Shown piece by piece: positions 11,780 through 22,389 of a stretch of 64,000 nt of DNA; within the stretch, counting starts at the first letter, position 1; each line of letters begins with the position of its first letter. The stretch is from NCBI GenBank assembly GCA_030248295.1, contig JASANH010001593.1:186001-250000 (forward strand). The letters are read 5' to 3'. Under the pieces are notes generated by a model. That model did no database searches. It worked only from the letters and a program-made list of their open reading frames with translations, and had not been told where the DNA came from. Both the position numbers and the translations under genes were made by a program. The stretch comes from Mesodorylaimus sp. YZB2_4 (Eukaryota; Nematoda; Enoplea; Dorylaimida; Dorylaimidae).

Positions 11780-12838
11780 ATTGGTGATCCATTTTCAAAG
11801 TCGCCCTTCCAGCTCACTAATTTTACCACTTTTTGCCACATTATCACCATCCAAATAATCAGTCAAGGCAGTCATGAAAGTCAAGTTTCTATCTTCGCTC
11901 TTCAGTCATATCCAAAAATGTCAGTGTAAAGTAGACTAATCCAGATTTTACCAGATTCGATTGCGTCAAATCGCAATTATCGTCAATCATTGACGTCTTC
12001 GCTTCATTTGAGAACTTCTTACGCGTACATATATTTGGTACCCAGTCGAACTTTTGTGTTTTTGTAGAATTTTCATGCGATGAGAGGAGTAATTTGTAAA
12101 TTTGACGCGTCCTGGAGAGCGGAGTTTTTTAGTGTCGATGTTATCGCATCAGTTTAAAAGTGTCAAAGCGAAAGAAACTCGCAGGTGTGCTTGGTGGCAT
12201 AGGATGTCTGAAGGCGGACGATCAGAGGCCAGACGAACAAGCGCACATGTTTGAGTCTTTTAGCGACGATTCTTGCTTTTTCTGATTTATGTGCCAGAGC
12301 TGGTAGCTACAAAACTGCTTTGGTAGACACAAATTATGTCACTGCTACTGCTGCAGCTGGCACAGACGATGCATAGATAGGCCAAAAAAGTTAATCGATA
12401 AATGTGCTTTTTTGATTGACTATGTTTCTTATACAGCATGCATATTAAAACAACCTTTGCAGTGCGATTTGAGCAATCATCGCAAATATGAGGAGCTTCT
12501 AGCGAGCTGTACTTGTCTGACAGGTGGAGGAGCATATCACTGAGAAGCTACCGATTGTACAGGAAGAAAATAACGGCATAATTTGAATAAACTAGAGCCC
12601 TGAATTGAGGTTAATCTTGAGCATCTGTGATTTCGGTTGTGTTGGCGGGGATTCTATTGTTGCCAATCAGAGGATGGGGTGGCTGCTAGCGATTGAGAAG
12701 ACATGTGAGCAAGGCAGAGTGATAGCAACAGGCAAACAAGTGAAGTCACGGTTCGAATTCCTCTCAACGCCCAGATTAGTGAGAATTGGTAACTTTTTCT
12801 ACCATATCAGTCCTACTTCGACATTACTGTTATTGTGT
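11780..12838. other. Intergenic, possible weak Pol III-like relic
   Basis: No exon is supported. Around 12650-12770 there is a B-box-like string (GGTTCGAATTCC) with a loose A-box-like string (GGTGGCTGCTAGCG) about 65 bp upstream. This could be a tRNA-derived repeat relic, but no full tRNA fold was found. Confidence 0.3.
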
Positions 12839-13560
12839 TCAGAGCTGTTTCACCGCAATCATCTTTTCAGAATCGCAGTGTGACGTGCCATCTTCATGGG
12901 CTACGCACCCACCAGGGCAGTCGCTGACTGGGATGGCGCTTCCATCTTGTCCTATTTTGTAAAGACGTTGTGCTTTCCATTGAATATGATAATGTGTATG
13001 CCCGAGCTGATAGCCACAAAATTGCTGCCCTGCTCGTCGATGAGACGGCTTAGCTGGGTTGCAGTGGGAATCGACATCCTGTACGTAATAGCAGCCGAAC
13101 TTGCATCTTTCAACGACATTGACCACTTCTTTGTGGCAAGTGTAAAGTGAGTGGTCGTCGAGTGGATCGTCCGCGATATTCATCATCATTAACTCATACC
13201 CGCAGTAATTCGCACCACTTCGATGATCGCAGTCGCAAAACGACTCTATTGCTTTTGACGAATGATCACGAGCTTCACACGGCCCGTGGCATTTAAGAAA
13301 CACGTGAGCGTCTCGGTGATCGGTGCATTCGTACAGGACATTATCCTGTGTGTTCTTGTACCCCATCTCAGATAGTTGGCTAGCACAATACTTCTGACCC
13401 GGAGTGCAGAAAGCATGGTTCCTGGAACGAAAAGCTGCAAAAATGTGAGTGTTTTTGGAATAATCATTCCATCTTACTTTTTCAATGGCACCAAAACCGA
13501 ATTCGCGTTAACCACAATGAAGTATGGAATACTCAAAACGAAGGAGTAACTGGCTATCAT
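12839..13560 (-). CDS. Secreted three-module cysteine-rich protein, family A2
   Basis: This is the closest paralogue of the gene at 2823; function unknown. Exons are 13478-13560 (83 nt) and 12839-13421 (583 nt, the same length as in A1), giving 221 aa. The 56-bp phase-2 intron runs from GTAAGA to TTCCAG. Exon 1 encodes a signal peptide (MIASYSFVLSIPYFIVV…) ending in PLKK. Modules start at QKYCASQL, ANYCGYEL and QQFCGYQL. The first module has YCA where the others have YCG. As in A1, the third module reads LYKI and lacks both that cysteine and the linker cysteine (16 mature cysteines). The C-terminus IAVKQL parallels VAVKLP in A1. A TATATAAG box lies about 45 bp upstream, and the proximal promoter resembles that of A1. 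Confidence 0.85.
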
Positions 13561-13604
13561 CGTTTTAAGTTGACGAGGACACTATGCAATCCGAACCATT
13601 CCTC

Positions 13605-13612
13605 GCTTATAT
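13605..13612 (-). promoter_or_regulatory. TATA box of gene A2
   Basis: On the minus strand this reads TATATAAG, about 45 bp before the ATG. The adjacent upstream stretch (AATTGGCTTTTAGTCAAACT, 13621-13640) matches the region upstream of A1. Confidence 0.6.
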
Positions 13613-13644
13613 AACTCTAAAATTGGCTTTTAGTCAAACTAGCG

Positions 13645-14405
13645 GCAGGTTTTGTGAAGTCAGGTTTCTAAAAGTCATTAGTTCTTTCAAAAGAATCCCG
13701 TCATTTTTATTCTTGTGATTTATATCATAGCAGTAGTTTTTATAAAAATCACTTTTTCCAAAACCTACGCTCGAAATCCGTTTCGCTTTTTATTCAAAAG
13801 TACCCGTCAAATCAGTGAACAATTACAAAATCTGATTTCGCGATTGACTCGCCGTAAAATCTCTTTTTGTATTCTCTTTTTTTCTCATAGCAGATAAATG
13901 CGATATGTTTTGTATCTGATCTGAATGTCCTAGAAAATTATTTTCACTCCTCCCCATAGTCTTCCAATGATTCTCTTCAAGATATTTTGTATGATATTTG
14001 ACCTTTCAAAGCGTTAGCTTCTAGGAAGTATGGAAAATTGTTCTAGCTGAATTCAACTTTTTTGACTGCTTTGCTGTAGTTTTTGTGTTTGTGCAACAGC
14101 ATCTTGCGCTCATCCAGTGTAACCCAGTTCACGGGTCACAATGCAAGATCACACCTTGACATTCCATGCATCGCAAGATGCAAGATGATCTACTGTGCGT
14201 GCAGGGCTCCCTACCGTTGAAGGACAGGCGCATGCATACACTTAGAGGAAAGACAGGTGTCTGTATGCGATAGATAAATCAGTTGGCTGATAAAGTTTTC
14301 AGACATAAAAGGTCAAAAATCAACGCTTGAATCTACAAAATCACTTTAAACAACAAAAAATGTAGTCAACGTGGTTTGAAAGACGAAAGATTTTCTGTGC
14401 TGAAA
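13645..14405. other. Intergenic, nothing recognised
   Basis: An AT-rich gap between the A2 promoter and the A5 pseudogene. Open frames are short and featureless. Confidence 0.4.
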
Positions 14406-15112
14406 TGGGATTTCAAGTCACCATCGTGCGCGGTGCATCAACTCTGACATTCCATTTGAAACGTGGCATATCCATCGCCATTGACCATTACAACCCTTGG
14501 CGTGACCAATCTGATGGATGATGATGCGTTTGCCCAAGCTGATATCCGCAATACACGCGACCTGATTTCCACTGGAAGGGGTAATTATCAGCACATATTG
14601 AATAGTGCTCTCCCTTGTCCAGGCAACCATTAATGCAAGGTCCATGCAACTCGACACGACCAGCAGGCAGGCAGTGGTATAAGAAGTGGTCCAACTTGTC
14701 CAGGTATTCATGCTATGAAGTTCATATCCGCAATAGTAAATGTAAGAATCACATTGAAAGTACGAGCCAGCGTAACTTTTGTGAGCCATCGAGACTCTTG
14801 GATCGGCCACAGTCCATCAGGTAATTGGCATTCCTGTCGTTATTGCATTGGTACAACCAGCCGCTCATTGTGTTCGTATAACACATGTCATACAGTTTAT
14901 CACCACAGTAAAAATGATTCGGTGTGCAGAAGATGCGGTCGGGTCTGAAAAAGTGATCCCGTGGGATATCAAGTCTTATTTTTGGCTTGGGATTATGGAA
15001 TTTTTGGCCCCAAAGGTTGTAATAAATGTACGTCTAAAAACTGAGAGCTTGAGCAAGAGTGACCCATCTATGCTGGGGAAAGGGGAGGTGGTATTTTCTG
15101 CTTTGACTTTGA

Positions 15113-15740
15113 CTTCAGCCATACTAGCACGGGGGTAACCTTTAAAAAGGTGAGAGTGCTGTTTCAATTTCCTGGTTTTTTAGAAAACTGCAAGGACATC
15201 TTCGCAGTTTGAAGCGGCGTCACTTCAAAGTTAAATTTTTCTGAAGTTCTTCAAAAATGTACTGAAGCTTTTCAAAGATCTCTAAAACGCAGTTCTTGTT
15301 GTTTTTGGCAGTCCTTTAGAATTCCTTTAAAAGATGTCCTAAAGGTTTTCAAAGATCCCTAGAGCGCAGTTCCAGTTGATTGGGGCTGTCCTTCAGAATT
15401 TCGCATCACGAAATCGATATTTCACTCAGCTAAGACAATCCCTACAGCAGCTCTCATCAGATCTATTCCTTAGAAATTAACAAGGCAACATATATGGCAA
15501 AATGGAAAAACAGACAAGCTAGTGCGCTCTAAAGTATACTGAGAAAAGAAAGAAAAAACAAAGCGCGCGAAGTGCGTGCCAGTCAACTTTCTCCGAAAAT
15601 TCGATTTTCGCATTTTTCAAAATAATGATACGGATCTGAGCAAAATGAAGTATGCCAACCTTATTTTACATGGGGACTGCATATCATAGCACGCTCACTT
15701 TCTTCAAGGTGACCCCCCCCCCCCGTGCTAGTATAGCTTT
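15113..15740. mobile_element. Foldback/MITE-like element
   Basis: The ends are inverted copies of each other: TACTAGCACGGGGGTAACC near 15121 and its complement (C-rich run, then CGTGCTAGTATAGC) near 15720-15738. The same terminal sequence and about 160 bp of subterminal sequence recur at 60010-60420. There is no coding capacity. Inside, at about 15260-15410, two imperfect tandem units (TTCAAAGATCTCTAAAACGC and TTCAAAGATCCCTAGAGCGC) are spaced by about 98 bp. Confidence 0.7.
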
Positions 15741-15794
15741 AAGCTTTTGTACGTTGTGTGCACTGTAGGTGATCTTTCCCCATAAACCTATATT

Positions 15795-15945
15795 TATATA
15801 CAAAGTATGTATATAGAGAGAAAAAATTTATATTATACATACAGTATATATACTATATTTTTATTGAATTACATACTGTTTATATATATGTTTTTTATAC
15901 AGCATGTATATACTTTATGTATATATGTATGTGTACACGCGTATA
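15795..15945. repeat. TA/TATG-rich simple repeat
   Basis: Low-complexity stretch of TATATATACATATATGTATG-type sequence in the intron of the A5 pseudogene. Confidence 0.85.
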
Positions 15946-16098
15946 TGCGTCAGTACTCACGTTGGGTTCTCCAATAAAGGACTGGCGCCACAAGTTGCCA
16001 TCAGGGAGAAGAACAGTAATTCAAAATCGCAACGCATTTTCGTGTAAGTCCTTCGCGACCACAAACTTTTCAGAAGTTTCCTTCTGTCTATTCCGTCG

Positions 16099-16110
16099 CC
16101 TTTTGTACAT
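16099..16110 (-). promoter_or_regulatory. Degenerate TATA box of the A5 pseudogene
   Basis: On the minus strand this reads ATGTACAAAAGG. It lies at the same distance (about 60 bp) from the ATG as the CTATAAAAGG box of gene A4. It looks like the same promoter with a TATA core mutated to TACA. Confidence 0.4.
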
Positions 16111-16114
16111 TCTG

Positions 16115-17095
16115 TGCAGTGAACAAATCTCACAATGACTGACAAGTTTTCAAGTGTGTTGCGCTCGTCGCTCAAATTGCATACTTGTCAGCGCTCTACT
16201 TTGTGAAACTTTTGTATAAATGAGGCGAGCAAACCAACCGTAAAAGCTGATTAAATGAAGACCAGTCTGGTTGAATATAGATTATGGTATAGATCTAGTT
16301 GAATATAGAGCTGGTGTCCTAGATCATGAACACTTCACCGACAAGTCAAATATCATTCGTCGTTTCTTTACTATCAGCTTGTTTGATTGTGAAAAATGGA
16401 CTGCGCAGATAAAGAAACAATTCAGACAAGTTTTTGTGCTCTGAATTTTCTTTTTACACGAGAAATTTTGCATGCTTACGAATTAGAACCTGATAAAAAA
16501 GGACAGTTGATTTCTTGGCTAATAATATCCCATTTCTCTCAGCTGTATGCAAGTATTCCGCAGCTTCTGTGTCATCACAAAACTTTCGTCTCTTTCTATT
16601 TCTGTTTTTGTTTCATTTTCCATGTTTTTTAGATATTGCGGATTGCGACCAGGATTGAGGATGTCTTGTCATGTCATACGTTATTACAGCCAAGCACCAT
16701 ACGCCGCGCTTAGGGCTAATGAACACATATGGTACAGACTCAGGATAGGCCAGATTGCGCAAAGCGGTAAGACCTGATCTGGCCAGGGCTGTAAGTCTTA
16801 AGCAATCATTGAGCGTGAACGGGCAATGTCTCCTGTCCTCTTGTGTGGTTCCTCTGCACGGTGTGCTGGTTTACGTTACATAAAGATCTTCTGAGCGAAA
16901 TGAAATTTCTAGTTTTTTATCAGATACGCATTGTTTTGCGCTATTTTTAGTGGTCGAAATGTAATCGTTTTGCTTCCGCACCTTTGTCACCCTTTTGCCA
17001 GTTTATTGCATTACTACGGGTACGTTTAAAAGGACAAAATAACGTTTCGAGATTATGCACAAACTACGAGCTTCACCTCCCTCTTCCATCTGCGT
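16115..17095. other. Intergenic, nothing recognised
   Basis: No exon, RNA gene or repeat pair recognised. The open frames present (for example 16396-16632) lack any family feature. Confidence 0.4.
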
Positions 17096-17100
17096 GACCC

Positions 17101-19340
17101 CTATTGTGGTTTGGCAGCCATTTTATAATTGTTGTCGCAATACGAATGCCAGCCGTCGACCGCCACGCACCCATTTGGACAGTCATTGATCACCAGGCGT
17201 TCCCCAGTACTGGCACATTTGTACAGTCTATGCGGTACCCAGTTGGCCTGACCATTTTCCTGACCCAGCTCGTAACCACAGTAGGTCATGCCCTCCTCAC
17301 ATTGGCTGCGTGGCTCTGCACGACACACCGAATCACCGCCATTGACTCGAACACATCCGTTGTCGCAAACTTGTTGTGCTTGCACCCTGACACCATCTAC
17401 GCACTTGTACAGTTTGTGGTCCGCCAAATTCTCCCAATGGAAGTTCATCATTTCCAGCTCGTACCCGCAATAGAGCATGTCCCGTGTGCAAGGACAATAC
17501 GAACCGAAGTCGCGTCGAAGTTCTGTGCACCCGTTTTGTTCACATTTGTTGTAGAAGAAACCGTTCTGGTCGGGGCTGCATTGATACAAGCCGACGTGCA
17601 AGGTGTTTGTGTAGCCCATTCTCATCAGCTCGCTGCCACAGTAATACTCCTCGGTTTCGCAAAGGGTGTTGGTTTGGCGCCTGAGAAAGCATGGTGAAAA
17701 GGCATGCAGTTACCTGCACATCCCAAATTTCCTGACTTAGCCCAGCAACTTTATCTAAAGGAATCTCGACTTCTGAAAAAATTTAGAGGTCGCTCTTATT
17801 TCTTGTGACTCTGCGGTAATTTAGTTTTGAAAATGTCAGCTTCTGACTAATATTTCGGTCAACAGTAATAAAGTAACATTGGCTAAAAGGCACAGCTCCA
17901 GAACCAAGGTCGCTGCAAGCTGGTGTTAAGATGTACGGCACGGGCGGGTTCGGCTGATGTCACAAGCCAGTGGTCCAAGGTCTTCTATAACTACACCAAC
18001 ATTGGAAAGCTTATCCTGCAGGGTATTGACAGGCTACCCATGATTACGAAACATGGCTAATGATAAGATTTATTAGAAGTTAAGACTTTTCAAATTTCAA
18101 ACCCCAAGACCCAGAGCCCAACAAGCCAGCAAGGCGTGTATGCTGCGCCTTTTGGAGCCTACAACTGCTTTGTAGATGTAGTAGGCGTGTTTGGCCTGTG
18201 GAGAAGGTAGTGCATATGGCTGCCTTAATTGGCCGCCTTATGCACGGAGCAGTATGTGGTTGCCTTGACTGGCCGCCGCATACAGCGTATCAGTTGCCTT
18301 CGTTGGCCGCTCGATACGCTCCTCCAGGTGAGGCTGAAACCCGTCGGGTTGATGTCTCGGGCACCTACGACTAGGTGACCTGCCTGGAGAGGTTTTGAGT
18401 CCATCCGCTCCCCGCGGTATCTTCTCCAATGTAGGGCTACTCCGCCTATTACATAGATACGCTAGACTGGATTTGGGTCGAATGCACCTAGTAATAAGAT
18501 CCGCACGCTGAGAAACAGTTCCAGTAAAGACCCAAAGTCAACGCTAGGGGTCCTTCACGAGCTCAGCAATGCACGATTATGTCTCAACAACAGTCCTGCA
18601 TCTACCCACTTTGGAATACGCAGGCAAGCAGTCTCCCTTGACAATGCGTCAACTCCTTGAGTCTTCCTGCATGCCTAAGGGGCCCCTTGAAAGTACACTA
18701 ATTAAAGTCATTGGCTAGCACCTGGCTCCAACAAATCTGCCAAAGCGGCTCCCAAAAATTTAGATTTAGCTGAAAACGAGTCGCGCGAGCGAGAGCAAGG
18801 AAGAGCCCTAATCTCTCACAGGGCCTTGTTCTTAGGCTGCCCTAGCTCCACATTACCGAGCCAACTGCCCTAGCCCCTCCCAAAAAATTCTGGGCCCCCT
18901 CAAGAGGTAAAAGTCACAAGATTGGGATTGATCTAAACCACTTAACTTCTGGACATGTCATATGAGTACAGTACTTTATCCATACATAGCAGCACAATAC
19001 TACAGCGCACTCAGGGGCTAAGAAACTCATTTCCGACAAACATGTTCTGCTCATGTGGAAGTCGAACCTTCCCCTCCAAGTGCGCACAGTGTAAGGGGCA
19101 GGCGCTTTAACCGGTAGGCTACGACCATAATTTCCCATCCTGACATTATAAAGTAAATCTCTGAAAGCACACCGATTTTTGATAAAAGCTTTTTGAGGAA
19201 CTTTAATTTTTTTGCAAATCTGCTTGAGCCAGGCTTACAAGGCCATCAAAAGAGTATTCTTACTTGAAGATATGATTCAGCAAAGGATTGCCACTGACCA
19301 CAGCAGACAGCGCTAGAACCAAAGTCACTTGGCCAAGCAT
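17101..19340 (-). CDS. Secreted three-module cysteine-rich protein, family A4
   Basis: Family A paralogue closest to A3; function unknown. Exon 1 is 19264-19340 (77 nt; MLGQVTLVLALSAVVSG signal peptide) with a GTAAGA donor in phase 2. Exon 2 is 17101-17680 (580 nt) after TTTCTCAG. Together they give 218 aa. The intron is long for the family (1583 bp) because it holds a repeat (18190-18466) and a SINE-like element (19001-19140). The junction encodes FKRQ, a dibasic site before the first cysteine, as in A3. Three complete modules follow (YYCGSEL, LYCGYEL, TYCGYEL starts) with LYQC, LYKC and LYKC steps and 18 mature cysteines. The end is MAAKPQ. A TATAAAAGG box lies about 60 bp upstream. The link between exons rests on phase and on identity of layout with A3. 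Confidence 0.82.
18190..18466 (-). repeat. Dispersed repeat, second copy at 58112-58345
   Basis: On the minus strand this contains TACCGCGGGGAGCGGAT, CATCAACCCGACGG, CTGGAGGAGCGTATCGA and further shared strings in the same order as plus-strand 58112-58345. It lies in the intron of gene A4. The plus-strand region 33490-33590 has a weaker resemblance (GATACGCTCC, CCTCTTCGGTTGATG). There is no coding capacity. Confidence 0.75.
19001..19140 (-). mobile_element. tRNA-derived SINE-like element, family S1
   Basis: On the minus strand there is an A-box-like string (TAGCCTACCGG), then a B-box (GGTTCGACTTCC), then a tail ending TGAGTGCGCTGTA. Related partial copies occur at 32236-32345 and 54275-54372. 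It sits in the A4 intron. A bona fide tRNA is unlikely because no intact cloverleaf or anticodon arm is evident. Confidence 0.65.
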
Positions 19341-19398
19341 TCTTGATTCTTGTATGATGGCAATTGTATCGTCGAGTGCAGGCTCTTCTCTTCACGCG

Positions 19399-19408
19399 CC
19401 TTTTATAG
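19399..19408 (-). promoter_or_regulatory. TATA box of gene A4
   Basis: On the minus strand this reads CTATAAAAGG, about 60 bp before the ATG of exon 1. A start site about 30 bp from the box would leave a short 5' UTR. Confidence 0.6.
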
Positions 19409-19409
19409 T

Positions 19410-20756
19410 CTGCTCTGAATTACCTACAGTATAAAATAAATTTCATGTGACTTGTCTGGTGACTTTCAGGCGTCCGGCTTTGACAACTTTTTGTAAAAGT
19501 CATAAGATAAAAATTGGAATATCTCAGCATTCTCGATATACCAGTTTTTTAGTTGTCTTTTGAGATATCGCTTCTAATTTTTTGAGTACATCTTATGTCA
19601 TAAGTGGTAATAAAATTTATTGTTAAATTATAAAATCATAAAATTCAAACGGATACCGGATATTCAATCATGGTTTGAAAAGCTTGCAAAAAAATTATGA
19701 CTACCACTACAATTTTCAATATTCGTATGGAACAGGATTTTTATCCGCCCCCTGTTGATGTTGCATAAAAAAGGACTGTGCTTTTTCCAGTTTAATCCAG
19801 TGAAAACTTGCAGTGCAAACCAGACTGAATCGCCCATTTTTGTGCTATCAAACTAAATATTTCTCGGGTGCACATAACTCGGATTTAAAACCTGGGTACA
19901 GAAAAAAAGCAGTGCAGTGAGCGAAAACCGAAACTCGTGAGGCCAGTTTTCAGTGGATCAAAAAATTAGTGATACTGTCTATGGCGAAGTGGTTTGTAGG
20001 TATGCACAAAACTTTGTCTTTACCAACTGTGTACAGTGTAGCGTCTGTGTAAAGGGAATTTTTATAGGTTTTTTGCATCCTGCTCTTCTATTCCACGTGC
20101 CCAGTGGTCAGTCACAAACAGGTCTTCGCAGTCACGGGTGTATCTCACGATCGATGTCGGATCTAAGGTCAAAAGACGAATTGCACCAGATACACTATCA
20201 TATCAGCGAAGACCAGGCTAGCATATTCAATACGGACGGATAAAAGAGCGAAGGCTTTCCCCAAGATTTTTCTTTTTATCACAGTAATTTTGGGTTAGCT
20301 TTTAGGTGTGCGATGAAAAGAATTTTTTATCGCCAGCCAAGATCATTTGCCTAAATGATATTTTTAGGCTTATCTTGAACAAGCTCGCAGCATATTTTGA
20401 GGTTTTTGCACTTGCTTACATCAATAGCCCATTTCAAAGGTCTCGAACAACGGAAAATTCGAACTTCCAGCTGCAAGCCGCTTCGGCTTATGACAGTTTT
20501 ACATGAATGCAAAGTTCCTCACTTTGATTCGCGACAAGAGAAGACAACATCGGGAATACATGAAACTCAAAGATTTAATAGTAATAAAATGGCGAAAAGG
20601 CATGCGACAGTATTCTGGGACCTCATCGACACTTTATCTGATTTTTTGTCAGAATACAATAAAAAAGGAGTCCGCTGTTATGAATCGAAAAAGCAAAAAA
20701 TGAGAAAAAGCAACTGCAAAAAGTTCTAACTCATCAGATCACTAAGCATTCATGGA
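19410..20756. other. Intergenic, nothing recognised
   Basis: AT-rich. Several overlapping frames of 60-110 codons occur between 19953 and 20729 but have no signal peptide, domain or paralogue in the window, so they are not called as genes. Confidence 0.4.
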
Positions 20757-20814
20757 ATGATGGCATCGATTTTTCTGATCGTTTCCTGTGCACTTGACAG
20801 TCGAAGTGAACGAA

Positions 20815-21069
20815 TCAGGGACCCGGAGGACCAGGTAGGCCAGGCTCGCCGGGCTTGCCAGGTTGCCCTGGGCTGCCAGGCGGCCCAGGCTTCCCCCCTG
20901 TCCCGTCCCCTGTGAACACAGGTTGCCCAGGGGATCCATGACTTCCACCTGGGCCAGTCGGTCCAGCAGCTCTAAAATCTCCCTTGACACAAATATCGAC
21001 GAAAAGAATCATAAAAGTTGTTGCAATCATCAAAAAAGTGATAGAAAGATTCTTAATCTTAGGATTCAT
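20815..21069 (-). CDS. Short membrane-anchored collagen-like protein
   Basis: A single open frame of 84 aa. Residues about 8-27 (LSITFLMIATTFMILFVDIC) form an N-terminal membrane anchor or signal anchor. They are followed by KGDFRAA and Gly-X-Y triplets: five triplets, an interruption around VFTGDGTG, then eight more Pro-rich triplets ending GPPGP and a stop. The start fits the hydrophobic segment. Nematode cuticular collagens share the layout of an N-terminal anchor followed by interrupted Gly-X-Y blocks. However, they are usually several times longer with flanking Cys clusters, so this is either an unusually short collagen, a truncated copy or one exon of a larger gene. No second exon was found. 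If the proposed first exon of the plus-strand B5 gene is right, it would lie inside that intron on the opposite strand. Confidence 0.55.
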   Translation of the reverse strand: MNPKIKNLSITFLMIATTFMILFVDICVKGDFRAAGPTGPGGSHGSPGQPVFTGDGTGGKPGPPGSPGQPGKPGEPGLPGPPGP

Positions 21070-21084
21070 CTTGAGTCGATGGAC

Positions 21085-22385
21085 TAAGAAAATGTTTGTT
21101 GAAATAACGTCAACTCAGAGATTTCCCACACTCGCGAGCAGAATCTTCTTTTCGACCCCAGGCGAAATTGCGCACTGCCTTTGTGCACAATACGAGTAAT
21201 ACCAGTTTCGCTGACCCATGAAGTGAATAGTGTGAAATATCGACATTCTACAACAGAGTCTTCGCGACAAAGGAAATAATAATGCGTAGGTAGTAGCGAT
21301 AATAGGCTGCGTAAGCATCCCACTTGAGTGCGCATAGCTGCACGCGTTTGGGGGTATGCTCAAAAACATGAACATGCGTTTCAATGCCGGATCAGTTCGG
21401 TTCCAGGTTCAACTCCGAACCGAAGAGGTAAAACCGGAATTTTGGTTCGGTGCACCAAATCGAAATAGTTTTGGTTCCATGGCGCACCAAGCAGCTGGTG
21501 TCGCGCAACCCTGCAGCAGTTGATACACGAGCCTTTCCCACGCAGCACACAGGCAGCGGAACACTGGCTGCAGTTTTTCCAGGTGCTGGGCAATTTCCCA
21601 AAATCTGGGGCAATTGTAAGCTGTTTATGTAACCCTCGTGCCTGGTGGGCCAGGGGTGAGAGAGTGCGCGTCGGTTGGTATTTTTTATTTCTCGACAAAT
21701 ATTATTTTTTTATTTTTTATTAAATTTTCTATTTTTTTAAATAATGCAACGAAGAGTCATACACAGGTATCTACAAAATATCAATGTTCTGTTTTCCTGC
21801 TTTCACTGGATTTAGAGCAAACCGTTGCATTTTACTCCCAAAAAATTCTAGAAGCAGGCACAGACACGAAAGAGAAAACCCCCCAATCGCATGAGAACGC
21901 CCTATCGTCGTGTGGGCGTGCGATCAGCTATGACCAGCAGCTAGTAGGTACAAGGGGGCGGGCGTTTGCTACCTGCTTCGGGGGTGGCTTTGTTTCCGCC
22001 TGCAGATCAATGTTTAGTGCTGGATGTTCGAAGTGTACCCTTGCGAGGTGCTGATTGACAGTGGCTTATGTTTTACAATCTGGCGAAGCGACACAGACTG
22101 ATTGCAAATTCCAGCATTGTGTGCAATCGACGAGCTCCCACCACATCATAAAAATCTGTTAGCAGCCACATGTACGCTTTTTTGCATCCGCTGAAACTAC
22201 CTGTGCGCTAAAGATTCCTGAAACTAGACTTTTCCATCGTTTTATTAGCGCGCGAGATCCGAAAATGTTTCGCTGATAATTGGGAACAAGATGCGCGATT
22301 CTTTACAACCAAAACACTTACAGCATTGCTGAACTAAAGCACCAAAAACAATTAGAAATCCAATCCATAACAGAAGTTCTGCATT
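21085..22385. other. Intergenic or intronic, no supported exon
   Basis: No exon recognised. This is the stretch in which, or upstream of which, the first exon of the plus-strand family B5 gene must lie. Confidence 0.35.
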
Positions 22386-22389
22386 CTAG

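Larger units (their letters stand above)
14410..16037 (-). pseudogene. Family A5 pseudogene, intact signal exon, frameshifted module exon
   Basis: A broken family A copy. Exon 1 (15961-16037, 77 nt) is open and encodes a signal-like peptide (MRCDFELLFFSLMATCGASP…) with a good GTGAGT donor in phase 2. The acceptor TTTTTCAG and exon 2 start at 14944, in matching phase, with RIFCTPNHFYCG. Module 1 is readable to about LMDCG. The frame then shifts to reach SYIYYCGYELHSMN, shifts again to LDKLDHFLYHCL and GRVYCGYQLGQTHHH, and then meets a stop after SRQGL. The third-module end is scrambled. Retained splice signals and an intact exon 1 suggest recent loss. Its intron holds a foldback repeat and a TA-rich microsatellite. 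The dibasic site seen in the intact genes is absent (PTPDRIFC). Confidence 0.82.

Noticed and set aside
17104..17697. 197-codon plus-strand frame antisense to A4
   Set aside because: The frame is a shadow of the A4 exon. The A4 reading is conserved among paralogues and this one is not.
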